A DNA stretch of 64,000 nt from Proteromonas lacertae. Its lineage: Eukaryota > Sar > Bigyra > Opalinata > Proteromonadidae. Below the pieces are notes generated by a model. It saw only the letters and a program-made list of their open reading frames with translations, searched no databases and was not told the DNA's origin. The translations under genes and the position numbers were made by a program. Below are positions 19,590 to 34,500 of the stretch, piece by piece. The stretch spans positions 78,030 through 142,029 of the forward strand of contig NGBS01001174.1 of NCBI GenBank assembly GCA_002245135.1, given 5' to 3'. Position 1 is the stretch's first letter. Each line of letters begins with the position of its first letter.

Positions 19590-22500
19590 ATGACTTACTG
19601 CATTTCAATGATATGCTTGCTTATGATATCATCATTAGTTGTGGGTTATGATGATCCTGTGTTTTATTCCCAGAATCTTGGTAATAAAATCCAAACTACA
19701 TTGATTGTAGATGATCGTGATCCAAGAAAGATTAAGTCTAGCACAGTAGAAATAGATTCTACACCACCAGCTAAGACTCAAGTAGTGAAAATATCAACAT
19801 CACTTTCATCATTAAAGCGTGGATTTATTGAAGTAAGATCTACTCCAGAGAAGTTATACAGTCAAGTTCATTCAATCATCTTACACACTGACCATGTTCC
19901 ACGTATTGAAGGTTTAAATATTACATCTTCTAAGAATGAGACTATTTTATTAAGACTATTACCAACCACCAAAACATTAGAATTACAATTCCCTCTCACA
20001 ATGACTCAATTAATAGGTAAGATTCAAGAAGGATTTGGTAATAACATTTTTGAGAAGGTAACCAAGGTGAATGACTATGAATATATATTTACCTATAAAG
20101 CCAGTAACTGTAATTCTTACAAATTACAGATTATTAATTCTACTACTAGTTATATTTATGTCAAACAACAAGCTACTGATTTAGAAGGTACTTTTCACTT
20201 AAAGAGTAATAATGCAGTTTCTGCACCAATATCTGTTAATTTAAATGAGACATATGTTAGAGATATATTAGCCTCACTTAATATTAACGATGTAAAAATA
20301 AAAATTTTACCATTATCAACCAGTAAATACTATGGCAAGATAATTAGAATTGAATTTTATCCTAAAGAGAATGATATAGGTAATAATGCGTATAGAAGAG
20401 TATTAGGTATTGTAAACAATATGAATAATGGATCATTTATTCAATATTGCAGAAATCAAAAATCAGATTCTCTCTGTAACTTGACTGATTCAAGAGATGC
20501 AACTAAAATAATTGGAACTTATCAAATACACTCAAAAAATGATCAATTTACACTCAAAGCTGATAGTAGTAAAAATGAAATTGAAAATGCATTTATCAGT
20601 TTAGGTTTTGAGAATGTAAAAGTTGAGATGTATAACACTACATATGCAGGTCCAAATTATAAAGTTTGTTATGATAATGCATTATTAATGTGTAAAATAA
20701 TAACAGACAAGTTAAAATCAACCAATGAAAATGAAGATAATAAAGTAAATATAAAAGTCAATAGTAATAATCCAAAGAATAAAAATAGTAATAGACTCAG
20801 TGGTAGTTTTGAATTACGTTATAAAGATACATCTTCCCCTCCATTACCTTGTAATATCGATATGGAAGGATTAACCATATCATTAAACCAAATATCACAA
20901 TTAGGAGCAGTTGAAGTAATGAATAGAGATTGTAATAGCAATTCTAATACATGTGACTTTACATTACATTTCATTGATGCTGTTAATGTTACTGAATTGA
21001 GTGTTGATGGTAGTTTATTGAGAGTAATAAATAATAGACATAATGATTATCCAATGATTGATTTGAAGATTATATCTGGAGAATATTCTAAACCACCATT
21101 TAATTCATATAATAATGGACCTGAATATGTTTCAACTAAATATAATGACGATTATACTCATATTATCAGTGAATTAGCATTAGATCATCGATTTTATATA
21201 AGAGGAATAATCACTTATACTGATAATACAAAGTCAGAATATATTACATCAATACCTCCATCCATATTGACTAAAAAAATTCCACCAGCTTCACCTACTA
21301 ATATTACAGTAGAATATGTTGATTTGAACAATATAATCTTACACTGGAATAGACCAGTTTATAATGGAGGTCAATTCTTAGATGGATTTGAGATGGAATA
21401 TAGTGAGAAAGACTTCGTTTCAAATATCCAAAGAGTGACAATTAAATATACAGCAAAACAAAGTAATGATAAATTCCATTTGGTTTATGGTGAAGAAATG
21501 ACTAATGCTATTCCAATATCAGCTAGTGCATATGAAGTAGAGAATAGAATAAAGAAATTGAATAATATTGGTGATATTAGTGTGATTAGAAAAGATAAAG
21601 TTGAAAATGGTAAATTTGTAGTATATTTTGATATAAAGTTTGGTTTTTGTCGTTTGAATAATGAAGATGTTTATGTATGTAATAGTCAAGACAGTATTTC
21701 AACATTTAAATCATATTCAAGTAATGAATTAGATATAACAATTAAGACAATCTCATCTTTAAATCAGAATATACAATCAATAACTAAACAATCAATACCA
21801 ATAAAGAGTAATCAAAGATTATTGATTGATTTACAACAAAATACATTCTCGTACAAAATCCCAATCAAATTAGGTGTTAATAACAATTATAATGTGAGAT
21901 TCTATACAAGAACATCCTGTAATGGAGGTAGATCTGATTGTTCTGTTTATAGTACTCCATTTGAGTTTACTATTCCAAAAGTAGCAATTCCTACAGCTCC
22001 TTCTCATTTATATTTAGACTCAAAATCCGAAGAAGAAATATCATTTCATTGGTTAGCTCCAGTTGAAAATTATGGCACAAATATAACAGGATATGAAATA
22101 CAAATGAGTGAAATATTAAACACTGATAATTGGATTACTGTGTATGAAGGAAATGGTTTATCAAACATCACTCAAGCTACAATAAGAAGTAATGAAACTG
22201 AATGGATAAAAGGAAGAAAATATTATTTCAGAATTCGAGCAATTACTCATTTATTAAGAGGTAATTTCAGTCAACCACAATCATTTGTTATTTCAGAATC
22301 AACAATACCAAATGCAATGAATCAACCACCAATTATATGTGATACAAACTCAACTGATGGAATTATCACTATTAAATGGTATTCTCCTGAAAATGGTGGT
22401 AGTGAAATTACTAGTTATCATTTACATATTAATAATGAAGTTGAAAAATATGAAGTTAATAAAACTGAATATAATCCTGAAGGAATATATTATTATTCGT

Positions 22501-25500
22501 TTGAAGATAGAGATTCAGATAAGAAATATACAATATCAATTGCTGCTGAGAATATAAATGGAATTGGTGAATTAAGTCCTTCAGTTGATGTATATGTAAG
22601 TGATATACCACAACCACCAACTGATATTACATATTTAACCGTTTCAAATGACAGTATTAGTATTAAATGGCTTGATCCTGTGTTTGAAGAAGCAAATCCA
22701 ATCATTGGTCATAATGTTTATATGGTTACTAATCCAGTATCCAATTATATTAAAGATGAGACAGTTAAAAATACGATTTATGAATTAACTATTAATAATG
22801 CTGAAGATGGTTATTTTGTTGTTAGTTTTGGTGATTATTATAGTGATAATATTCCATATGATGTAGATGAAGAAGTATTAGCGACTAAAATATCTGAAGT
22901 ATCTAGTGAAATAGCTGTAAAAGTAGAAGAAAGAGATAATGATGAGAAAGATGAAGAAAATAATGTTACTGAATATAGAAATCTAAATAATACAAATGAT
23001 GATAATGATAGTGGTAATAGAACATTTATTATTACATTTATTCAACCACTTGGAGTTGTTAAAAACTTCAGATGTTTTTCTGGAAGATTATTACCATTAC
23101 CAACAGCTACAGTAAATTGTAAAATCATTCAAATGGGAAGTAATGTTACTTTAATCCATCATAATGTAGAAGATCCACACTTATCATCTTATACAATTAA
23201 CAATATCAAATCATCCAAACCATATTCATTTATTGTAACAACTATTAATAGAAGAGGAGAAAGTTTACCATCATTTCCATCTACCACTGTTTGGAGCGAT
23301 AATAGAATCAGTAATAAATATACTTATGCAATTGGTAATGGTATAAAGAATGGAATTAGTGGAATTATTCATGAAGAACAGTATATTTATTTACCAAAGA
23401 AGTGTAATGTTTCAATTAATGCAGGAAAAGATGAAAGTGAAATAATTGATATGAATACAACTGAAGTTAGTGATATTGAAAGAATTATTAGTGAATTGTA
23501 TATGGTGAATAATGAGGGAATTGGAAGTGTTAAAGTATCAATTCAAACTATCTATTTGAATGACACTAATAGTGAAATGACAATGATGAAAATGAAGATA
23601 TTATTTAACAATGGTAATGACTATCCTGAATTAAGGTTTACTATTTACAATAATAACAACGAAGAAAATGAGGAAGAAGAAGAAGGAGATGATAGTAATA
23701 AAGTGAAATACACAACAGAATTAGTGAAAGGTAAATATAATGAGTTTACTAATTGTTCCAAGAACTTCAACTAATGATTATATAGGTAATGAATTATATC
23801 CTAATAGTTTACAAGGTAAAGAAATCTTTTATACTGAAATTCATGATGTAAATACTGAAGAATGGGTTGAAGATGGATATATAAGTAAATATAACCCAAT
23901 GATTTATAAAACGTTGCAATATGATTTGAATAATTCTACTGAAAATGTATTTGATGAAATAACAGTTGAATTTAATAATAAACATTACAAATTCAATATT
24001 TTAGATGATTTGAATGTGATTATGAATAAATTAGATGGTTTTATTAAAGATAGTCAAACAATAATCAATTATAGTAATTTCATATTAACTATAAGTATAA
24101 CATATTCTCCATTTAATAAAGAAATAATTGTACAAAATAAAGATGATATTATTGAACCAATAGTATTAGAATCTCATCAAACTGTTCAACAAATCATTAC
24201 TGGATTTGGTAATGATGAAGGAAGAAACGGATCTTTTATTATTAAGATGGAAGATCAAATCTTGTTTGATCCATTACAATGGGATATTTCAGCTGAAGAT
24301 TTATTGAATCAAATAATGAAGTTTGATTTAGTTAAAGATATGAATATAACAGTAAATAGAACTGAATTAGGATATGGTTATAAGTATAATATTGTGTTTA
24401 ATAATATATATGGATTTGTATCTCCAATTGAAGTAATGGATTATAATTATACACATTTTATATATTCATCCAATGGAAATGATTCAATTAGTATTAGAGG
24501 TTTATTACAATTCAGATATAAGAATGAAACTACTAAATTAATACCATCTTGGTATTCTGCTAGTGAAATAAAGAAAGGAATTGAAGAATTACCATCTATT
24601 AATAGAGTAGAAGTATTTATAGAATCAAGTAATGTTAGTCAAGTAATCTATCATATTCATATTATTGATCCATATTTAGTTGATGAAAGTGAATTTAAAT
24701 TAGATCAATTTAGAATAACTGGTAATAAAATAAACAATGAACAATTGTTTAATGTTGAATTAATTCCAAGACATGTTAAATCTTTGTATGCAATTGATGG
24801 ATATGTAAAATCAAATATATTGGTTGAAGGATTACCTAGTTATACTGGAAAATATACCGTTTCAAAACCAGGAGAATATAAATTGTATGTCACTCAACCA
24901 AAGAGTGGATTAAAAGCTGAATATTATGATAATTTATGGTTTAAAAATACACCAAAATTAATACGAATTGAGAGAAGAGTTGATTTTGATTGGAATAATA
25001 AAAGAATCACTGAATTAGGAAGTAAATTAATATCCATAAAATATACTGGAAAAATAAGACCAAAAGTCAGTGGAAAATATAAGATTTACTTAAATTCAAT
25101 AGATGGTGCTAGATTATATATAAACCATACATTATTTATTGATAATTGGAATAACAATAACAATGAAGTAGAAAAATGGAATGAAATTGATTTAATTAAT
25201 GGAATTTATTATGATATTTCTATTGAATATCATAATGTTAGAAATAGTCAACCAAAACTACAGTTATCATGGAGTAATCATTTGATTCATAAAGAAATCA
25301 TTCCTTCCACTATTTTTTATCACTTAGAACATATTAAAGGATCACCATACATTATTAATGTCAAACCTGGATTTGGTCAATACAAACATTCAACAATTGT
25401 TAGTGGTAATACTACTAATTGTCAAGTTGGAATAGAATCACATATTATTGTTTTAGTGAAAGATGAAAATGGAAATAGTATTTTTGATAACAAACCAACT

Positions 25501-28500
25501 CAAAATACAGTTAAAGCTATTTTAACCAGTGTAATTGATCCTGATAGATATACATATTATCCCGAAGTTTTATATTTAGGAGAAGGTAGATATGATATTA
25601 AATATTTAGTTGAAAAATCAGGTGAATATAAAATGTCATTATTAGTGAATGATTATGATATAGAATGTGATTTAATCAACAAATGCAGTCCATTCATAAT
25701 AATAGCATCAGCTGGATCAGTATCTGTTTATAATACAATAATAAATGGACCAAAATGTGGTACAGTTGGAAAACCAATCTATTATACAATCAATCCAAGA
25801 GATAGTTTTAATAATACAATAGTAAGAGAGAATGAGATGTTTACAACCTATTTGGAGTATTTAGATGAAGATGTTGACAATTTATACAGTCAAATATCAC
25901 ATTCTTATTATTATAAAGATGATTTATACTCATTCCAATTTATACCATTTAAAACCGGAAGATATCATGTTTATACAAAGAATAACAACACAAAAGTACA
26001 TTCATTTAGTAATGGAATTGTTACAATTAATGCAGGTATTATCGACCAATCAAAATCTGAGATTGCTTTGAATTTTACACGTAATGTAGTAAAGGCACAT
26101 GATGTGAATATAGTTACTTTATTATTAAGAGATGAATTTGGTAATATTCGAAATAATTTCAATTATACATGTAGTAGTTATGATAATAATGATTTATTTA
26201 TTAATAGAATATTCATGAATATATCTAAGAATAATAATAAACAGGTTGTGTTTGAAACATCTACAATACAATATAATGTAATAATAAATGAAAATTATGA
26301 TGAAGAATATTCGTTAATATTTTATGGTAAAGCAATTGTAGGATTGTATAGAAATGTATCAATCTATTATATTCAACATAAATTGAATAACATTCATCCA
26401 GTAAGAGTAGATGAAATAGAGAATGGATATAGAGTGACAATATTAAGAGATTTATCTGATTGGTATATTAATGTCTTTGAAAGTAGGAATGATAATGTAA
26501 AAGTTACATTTATAAATGATAAATCAGGAGTTATTCAATTACCATATGTTCTTCATGAAACTGGTAATTATATTGTTGATGTTAGTTACAATGGAGTTGA
26601 ATTTTCTAATTCTCCATTCCATTTGATTGTTATATCAAATGATTACGATGCTAAATCAACAGTGTTTTATGGAAATGATGGAAAGACTGATGAAAGTATT
26701 CAATTTTATATTCAGACAGTTGATACACCAGTAAATGAGATTGATTTGTTATATATTGATACTACCAAAGATATATCAAATAATATCAATAACAATAAAA
26801 CAGTAAGACAATTAGAAACAAGTAATAGAAACACCAAAATAACTTATAGTTGTAATTTTGTAACAGAAAGTGAAGAAATAACCTTCTCATTATTTGATGA
26901 AAATATCACTGTATATTCGTATATGAATGTTGATGAAATCTCTTCATTATTATCACAATATTTTGGTTTAGTTAAAGTCACATCATCCAATGAAACTCGT
27001 TTATGTCCATTTTATGAGAATATTGAAACTGATGTTGATGATGATTCTACAGCTGGTACAATAACTGAATTAGATCCAAGATTACTATTAGAAGATGAAG
27101 ATGATATTGGTTATTTTACAATAGAATTCTTCAATTTAACAGGTAAAATTCCATTGAGAATCTATCCAGAATCTTTGTATTTATTACCAAATAGAACATT
27201 TTATGAAAATACTGAAACTCCGTACTGTGGATATTATTATTTCTCATTGAATGAAGTATCAACTATTCGATTATTCATAACATCATCACTTGAAGTGATT
27301 AAAGAAGCATTTAATAATGCATTTAAACATTCAAAGATATTAGGAAAGTATGAAATAAGAAAACCAATAGAGAATTTAACCTTATATGAATATGAGTTTA
27401 TACAGAATATACCTCATCAACCAGATAATGTTTATTCATTATTAAAATTACATTATAAATTCGTTAATAATAATGATGAAAGTATTATTAAACCACAAGT
27501 ATTATACACTCAAATCCAAACTCCAATAAGAGAAAATAACTTGACAACTGATATTGGAATTAAACCATTCAATGTTTCATTTAGTAATAACAATACAGAT
27601 TTTGTGATAGGTGAATGTCAAAGACAAGAATTTATATGCAATACTGATGATTTTAATGAAGATGAAAGAATAATAAATCAATTTGTATTGGCTAGTTCAA
27701 TTGGTAGACCAATAATAATTGATTCAGATAATGTTACAGTTTCTGATTTTATAAAGATAATTAATGATAATTATAATACAAGCTATGTAGTAGAAACAGC
27801 AGTAGGTGAAAATACAAAAATATGTAATAATGTCAGTATTATATTGAAAGATTGTAATGGTAAGAATAAAGATCCAACATTCTATGTAAACCCAACAAAT
27901 ACTTTCTTTGGAATAATTAATACAAGAGTATTGGAACAAAAAACAGTTAGTATTAAATACATTGACAATGGATTATATGAAGTAGATTATTCATCAATGA
28001 ATAGTGGTATTTACACTCCTCATGTAATTGAAAATAATAATAATAATACTGAAGAAATGAATATGTATGAGTATTTAAAGATTGATATAACATCATCTGA
28101 TTCAATTGATATTATCCATTCTATTCATTCATTACCTCCTTATGGATTTAGTAATGTTCCAGTAATAGAAGAAATACAATTGAATGATAAGTATTATAAT
28201 AAAGTAAATAGATATTTAAATGAGAATGAAGAATTGGAGATTAAGATAAAGAATGAATTAGATGGAAGTATAATACCATATGAATTAAGTCCAAAAGAAA
28301 ATGGAATATACAATTTGACATTTATACCAACTCTAAGTAACAAGTTAAATGTTGAAATATCAATGAGAATCAAAGGTGGATTAAAAGCTTTGTATTATAC
28401 AAGTGAAGATTTCAATGAATTATATTATGGAAATATATTCCATTGTCCAATCAAAGAGAGTGATTGTGATAGTACGAGAATTGATAAAGTGATTGATTTT

Positions 28501-31500
28501 GATTGGGGTTTATCTAGTGAATTTATTAATTATCCATTTGATTATATCAGTATGAAATGGGTTGGTTATATATTAATACCTTATAATAATGATAAATATA
28601 CATTTTACTTAACAAATGATTATTATGTAAGTTTAATTATAGATGGAAATGAAATAATGAAGACTAATATTAATGATAGAATAGATAATGAATTATCGAC
28701 CAGTATTGAATTATCTGAAGGTTTGCATTCAATTGAAATTACTTATATTTCATTAACAGGTGAATCTTTCATTAAATTTGAATGGGAAAGTGAAAACATT
28801 GAAAGAAGTGTTATAGATTCTGAGTATTTCTATTATGAAAGAAATATAAGTCAAAGTCCATTTGTAATGGATATTTATCCAGGTGAAATGTCTTCATTAT
28901 CATCCACAATAGAATCATTAGAAAATTCTACAAGTAATTTGACATTAATATTGACAACAAGAGATATTAATAGAAATGTATTGCTAAATAATGGTAATAG
29001 TCAATTTGAATTAGAAATGATTGGAATTGAAGATTGGGCTGGAAATGGTAAAGTTGGTCCATTCTACACAAATGTTTCACATAAAGTAACAAACTGTAAA
29101 GTTGAGCCAATTCATTGGAATTTAATTTGTGAAAGTTGTGGTGAATATAATGAAATATCACGAAGATTATATTTGAATAATTCTGGTTATTTACTACACA
29201 AAGGTGAAAGATTATTAATTGAAGATGAATTAGTTACAATTTCATTAATAAATGAATTGAGAAGTAATAAAAAAGGATTTGTAATTGAAAATTTAAAGAA
29301 TAATAAGCATAGTGGATTAAAGGTATATCATGTAGGAGATGATACTGGCAAGTATTATGTAAGATGTGAACCAGAAATACGAGGTAAATATAACTTCTAT
29401 ATTATACATAAGAATATAACTAATGAAATTCCTGTAATGATTTATCCAGTGACTGATGTTGATTATTGTAGTGTAATATTTAATAGTGAAATAATATCTG
29501 GTAGAAATAGTGAATTTTATATTCAAAGTAGAGATAAGTATTATAATAATCAAATGAGAGATATTGATGAATATGATGTTAAATTGATTAATAACCATAA
29601 TGATAGTATTACAATCAATTGTACAGTTAATTATATGTTTGATGGATTATATAATATAAGCTTTATACCAGTAGTAAAAGGTAATTATAGAATAAATGCT
29701 ATCATTAATGGAAAGTTAGTTAGTCTTGGTAATAAGACTGTTGATGTTGTTTCAAAAGATGGAGTTGATGGTTCAAAATGTGTAGCAATTGAAGATAAAG
29801 TAACTCATGGCTTGACAGGTTCAAACTATTCAACAATTGGTGAATATACGATAGAATTGAGAGATGTGAATAGTAATAGAATAGAACCTCAATATAGACA
29901 TGAAATCCAAACAATAAAAGTTCCAATAAAATCAGGTAGTGAATGTAGATACAAATTGATATATAAAAACACAGAAACAAAGGAAATATCGTGTTATTTA
30001 AATGGAGAGGAATTAAAGAAAGAATTATTTAAATATATTGAATTTGGAACAGTTGAAGTGACACTTACAGAAGAAGGAGATTATAAATATTATCAATTAA
30101 TATTCATTACTGAAGAAGGACCATTGACAAATGTTAGAAGTACTAGCATTTATCAAGATATTCATATATTAACATGTGATGAAAATGAATATCAAAGGAT
30201 TAATTATACTGTAAATTCTGATAAACCATACTATTTATATTACAATAATTATCATACTGAAGCAATATATCCAAATAATAATACTGCTGAAGAAATAATG
30301 CAAAATATACTGAAGAATATACCAACAATATTGAATTTAACAATTGAAATGATTGAAAACAATTCATATATTATTAGGTTAATATCTGTAGATGATGAAA
30401 GTGATAAGAAGTATATGAAATTCTATCCAAATACTTATGATAAAGATGATATTATATCAAATGAGATTATTTGTCCAATATATACACAATATGGAGTATA
30501 TCCAGAGAAATTCTATGGTGAATTGACACGTTATAATAGTCAATATATTACATGCCATCAAGAAGTGGATAGTAATGTAAAATGTGTTTATAAAACACCA
30601 AGAGTTGATAACTATACACTTTCAAACTATTATTTGACTCGAGGAGGTTTGAATGGAACTTATCATGCTAGTAGATGGTTATCTGGTACAGTGTTAGGAA
30701 ATAGAATTGATAAAGAGATAAACTTCAACTGGCCTGGTTTAATATTTGATAAAGAATCTGATGTTTTATCAATTAGATGGAATGGTTTTATTGAAATAGT
30801 TTTTGCTGAAGAATATACAATAACAGCCAAGTTTAATGGAGGTGTTAAAGTAATTATTAATAATAAAGAAATAATGAATGCAAATCATCTTGGCAATGAA
30901 GAAGAAGTTAGTGGAAAATTCAATGTAACTGTTGCTACAGTTTATCCGATAGAAATACAATATAATGATCAAATAGGTAATTCAGTGATTGAATTGTATT
31001 GGGAATCTGAACATCAAATCAAATCAATCATTCCATCCAATAGATTATTCTATAAGAAAGAATTAATAGAAAATTCACCATCATTTAATATTCCCAAACC
31101 AATATTACCAGGAATTGCAAGTGATGTTACAGTTGGTGTAGTAAATGCAACCGCTTTGAAATTGCAATGGAATTCACCAGCTGATAGTGAAATGAGTGAT
31201 GGAGATGGTGGAATAGCAATTGATCATTATTTAATCACATACAAACAAGAAGATTATGATGAAGAGATAAATTATTTATACAATATAACAACAGCTCCAA
31301 TTACACATTTTGAGTTTATTATATCTAACTTAAAACCAATGAATGAAACATGTATTAGTATTACATCTCATAATGAAGCTGGCTATGGAGAAAGATATAA
31401 TTATACTGAATGTATTAGACCAGAATCTACTCCATCAGATATTACTTATTTGAAAGTCTATCATATAGAAGATAATGATAATTCATTGAGATTATATTAT

Positions 31501-34500
31501 GTTGAACCATATGAATGGAATAGTATTAATAAAACAGGATACTTAATTGAATGGTCATTATCACAATTTAATGAAAATAGTAATGAAAATATACAATCCT
31601 ATTTATTAGAGAATTATACACAATTAACCTATGATATACCAAATCTAATAACAGGAGAAGAGTATTATATTCGAATAGCTGCAGTTAATGGTAGAGGAAA
31701 AGGACCATATGAAACTCTAACAAATCCAATGAAAGTAATGGCAAAACCTCATCCAATACATTATATATCAATAGCAGTAGAAGATGTTAAATCCAACTTA
31801 GATTTAGATACTTGTAACATATCTACATCATTATTAATTACATTTGATGAATCACCTGATGAAAGAGGTAGTGAAATTGATTACTATTTAGTAGAATATG
31901 TTCCAGCTGGTGAAGAAGTAGAAACAAAAAAGCCAAACGATTATATTATTCAAAAGAATTATACATTAACAGTTTGTAATGATGAAAGTAGAATATCATA
32001 TCAATTTATAGTTGTTGATAATGATAATAATGAATATAGATCTACATTTATTAATAGTAAACTACCTGAGTATGAACTTAAATCGTTATTGGAAGGAATT
32101 ACTGGTATTAATAAAGTAAAAGTTGAATTAAATGGTAATAATTACACTATTAATATATATAATAATATTACTCTCAGTATATTCTCATATAATGGATGTG
32201 ATGAATTAAAGCCTATAAGTAGTGAATATTTAGAGAATGAGTATTATAAATATGGAATTGTTAAAACATATCCAAAACAAACCAATTTCAATATCACAAT
32301 AATGAATTTAAACACTTCAATACATTATGCATTCTATATTTCATCACATAATGAAATGGGTTTGAGTAAACCTCAAATTGGAGTTCCACAAAGGTTTTCA
32401 CCACCAACAATTCAACCAGATCCACCAAGAAATGTAACTGTTAGAAATATAATAGAAAATGGAACAGTTGAAGTTAGTTGGATTACTCCAGTATGTGATG
32501 GTGGTTCTGTGATTGATAAATATCACATTTTATTTACCTCATCATCTAATTCTACCCATTTTAATGCAATAGCAAGTGATAGTTGTAGTGATAATAATTG
32601 TTCAATAATAATTGATAAGGAAATAGTATTAGGCGTTGAATATGAAGTAAGTGTTTATTCAAGAAATAAAGAATCATTGTCAAAAGTTGGTTGTTATAGT
32701 GACAAAACTATTATTCCACATGTAATTCCAGATAGAGTCAAATCATTAACAAGTCATAAATTAGAGAATGGATCTGTTTTATTAGAATATATACCTGGTT
32801 TTAATGGCGGATTGAATATTACATATTATGAAATACAATATGATATTATGGATAATTTTATTCATTTAATTGAAGCACAAAAATTTATTCATCAATCATT
32901 TAATTCATATTCGTTTACAAGAAATAGAAATAGTGCACCAATAACTTTTAAATGTGATGGACATTCTACAGACTATATTGAAGTTGATAATAGATTTGAT
33001 ATGATAAAAGAATTGGAAAGTTATGATTTTATTGGTCATGTTGATTTATATTATTATGTTTTACCAACATCAACTAATAGTATTACTTATGTTGTGAAAT
33101 TCTTATCAGGAACATGTGAAGATTTTAGTGCAGAAAAAAATGGAAATAATTATAATGACCAACCTAATTCATTAACTACAAAATATGAAGGTTTGAGCTA
33201 TCAAGTTATAAATATGAGTAATAATAATAGTTTTAGTTTGAAAGTTGGAGATAAACAGACAATAACTATGAGTGATAAAGTTACCGTTAGTGAAATGAAA
33301 AGAATTATTGAGAATTCATTACCATCATTAGGAAGTGTAGAAATTGTAAAGAATAGAAATGAATTTAACTCTCAATTTACTATATATTATTTATCTTATG
33401 TAAATATTACTGGAATGACTATATTAGAAGCAAATGGTGAAAATAATGTAAATATAACAGAAGTTAATGTAGGAGAATATGAAAACATATCAACAATATT
33501 CAGTCGTACAATATATGTTCCAGCAAATCCTAATGCAGAAATACAGCAGTTTGTATTGAATGACTTAATTCCTGGTGTTTCATATTCAATAAACATAAAA
33601 GCCACAAATCAAGATGATAAGAATAGAAAAGAGTATTATAGTTTAGAACAATACTGTAATCCATTATTGACTAAGTCTATTGAATTAATAAGTTCACCAG
33701 AGTCAATTAAAGTGAAAGTCATTGATTCAAGGCAAATAGAAGTATCTTGGTTACCACCATTTGACTATGAAAAACAAGAAATAGATAGTTATAAAGTAGA
33801 ATATGATACAAGTAAAGACTTTCTGGTTAATCCAAAATCTAAAATATTACCATATCAAAGTGAAATACAAAGAATTATTGTTTCAAGTTCATATCCAGAT
33901 TTACATGGTTATTTTAGAGTTTATTATTTGAATAAATATCATACTGTTAATATTCCATTTAATACTACAGCTGAAAAGATGAAAGAAGCATTGGAGGATA
34001 TTTCTGTTCCAGTCAAAATTGTGAATAGAATAGAAATGACATATTCTGCAATACCACCTATATCACCATATGGTTATATTTATGATATTGAATTTTTTGA
34101 ATCAAGATTTCAGTATTCAATGTTACAAGTGTCAAGCCAAATAGGCATATTTAATAATATATCATACAATCAGAATTTGGGTGGAAATTTAGCAAATGTG
34201 AGAGTGGAAAGAATTCAAAAAGGTGGTTTACCGTCCTCGTTAGTAATAAACAACTTAAATTCTGATTTCACATATTATGTGAGAATATCCAGCCATAGTT
34301 CATTATCTGATATTTACAGTACTCCAACTATATATACAAGCAAGATTAATCTTGAAAAGAAAGTTCCATCTGAACCACAGAATGTGACTATTTATTCATA
34401 TAATGATAATGAAGTTACTGTTTATTGGAATAAACCTTTATATAATGGTGGTTCTGAAATAACTCATTATGATATCCAAATATCTGACACATTTGATTTT

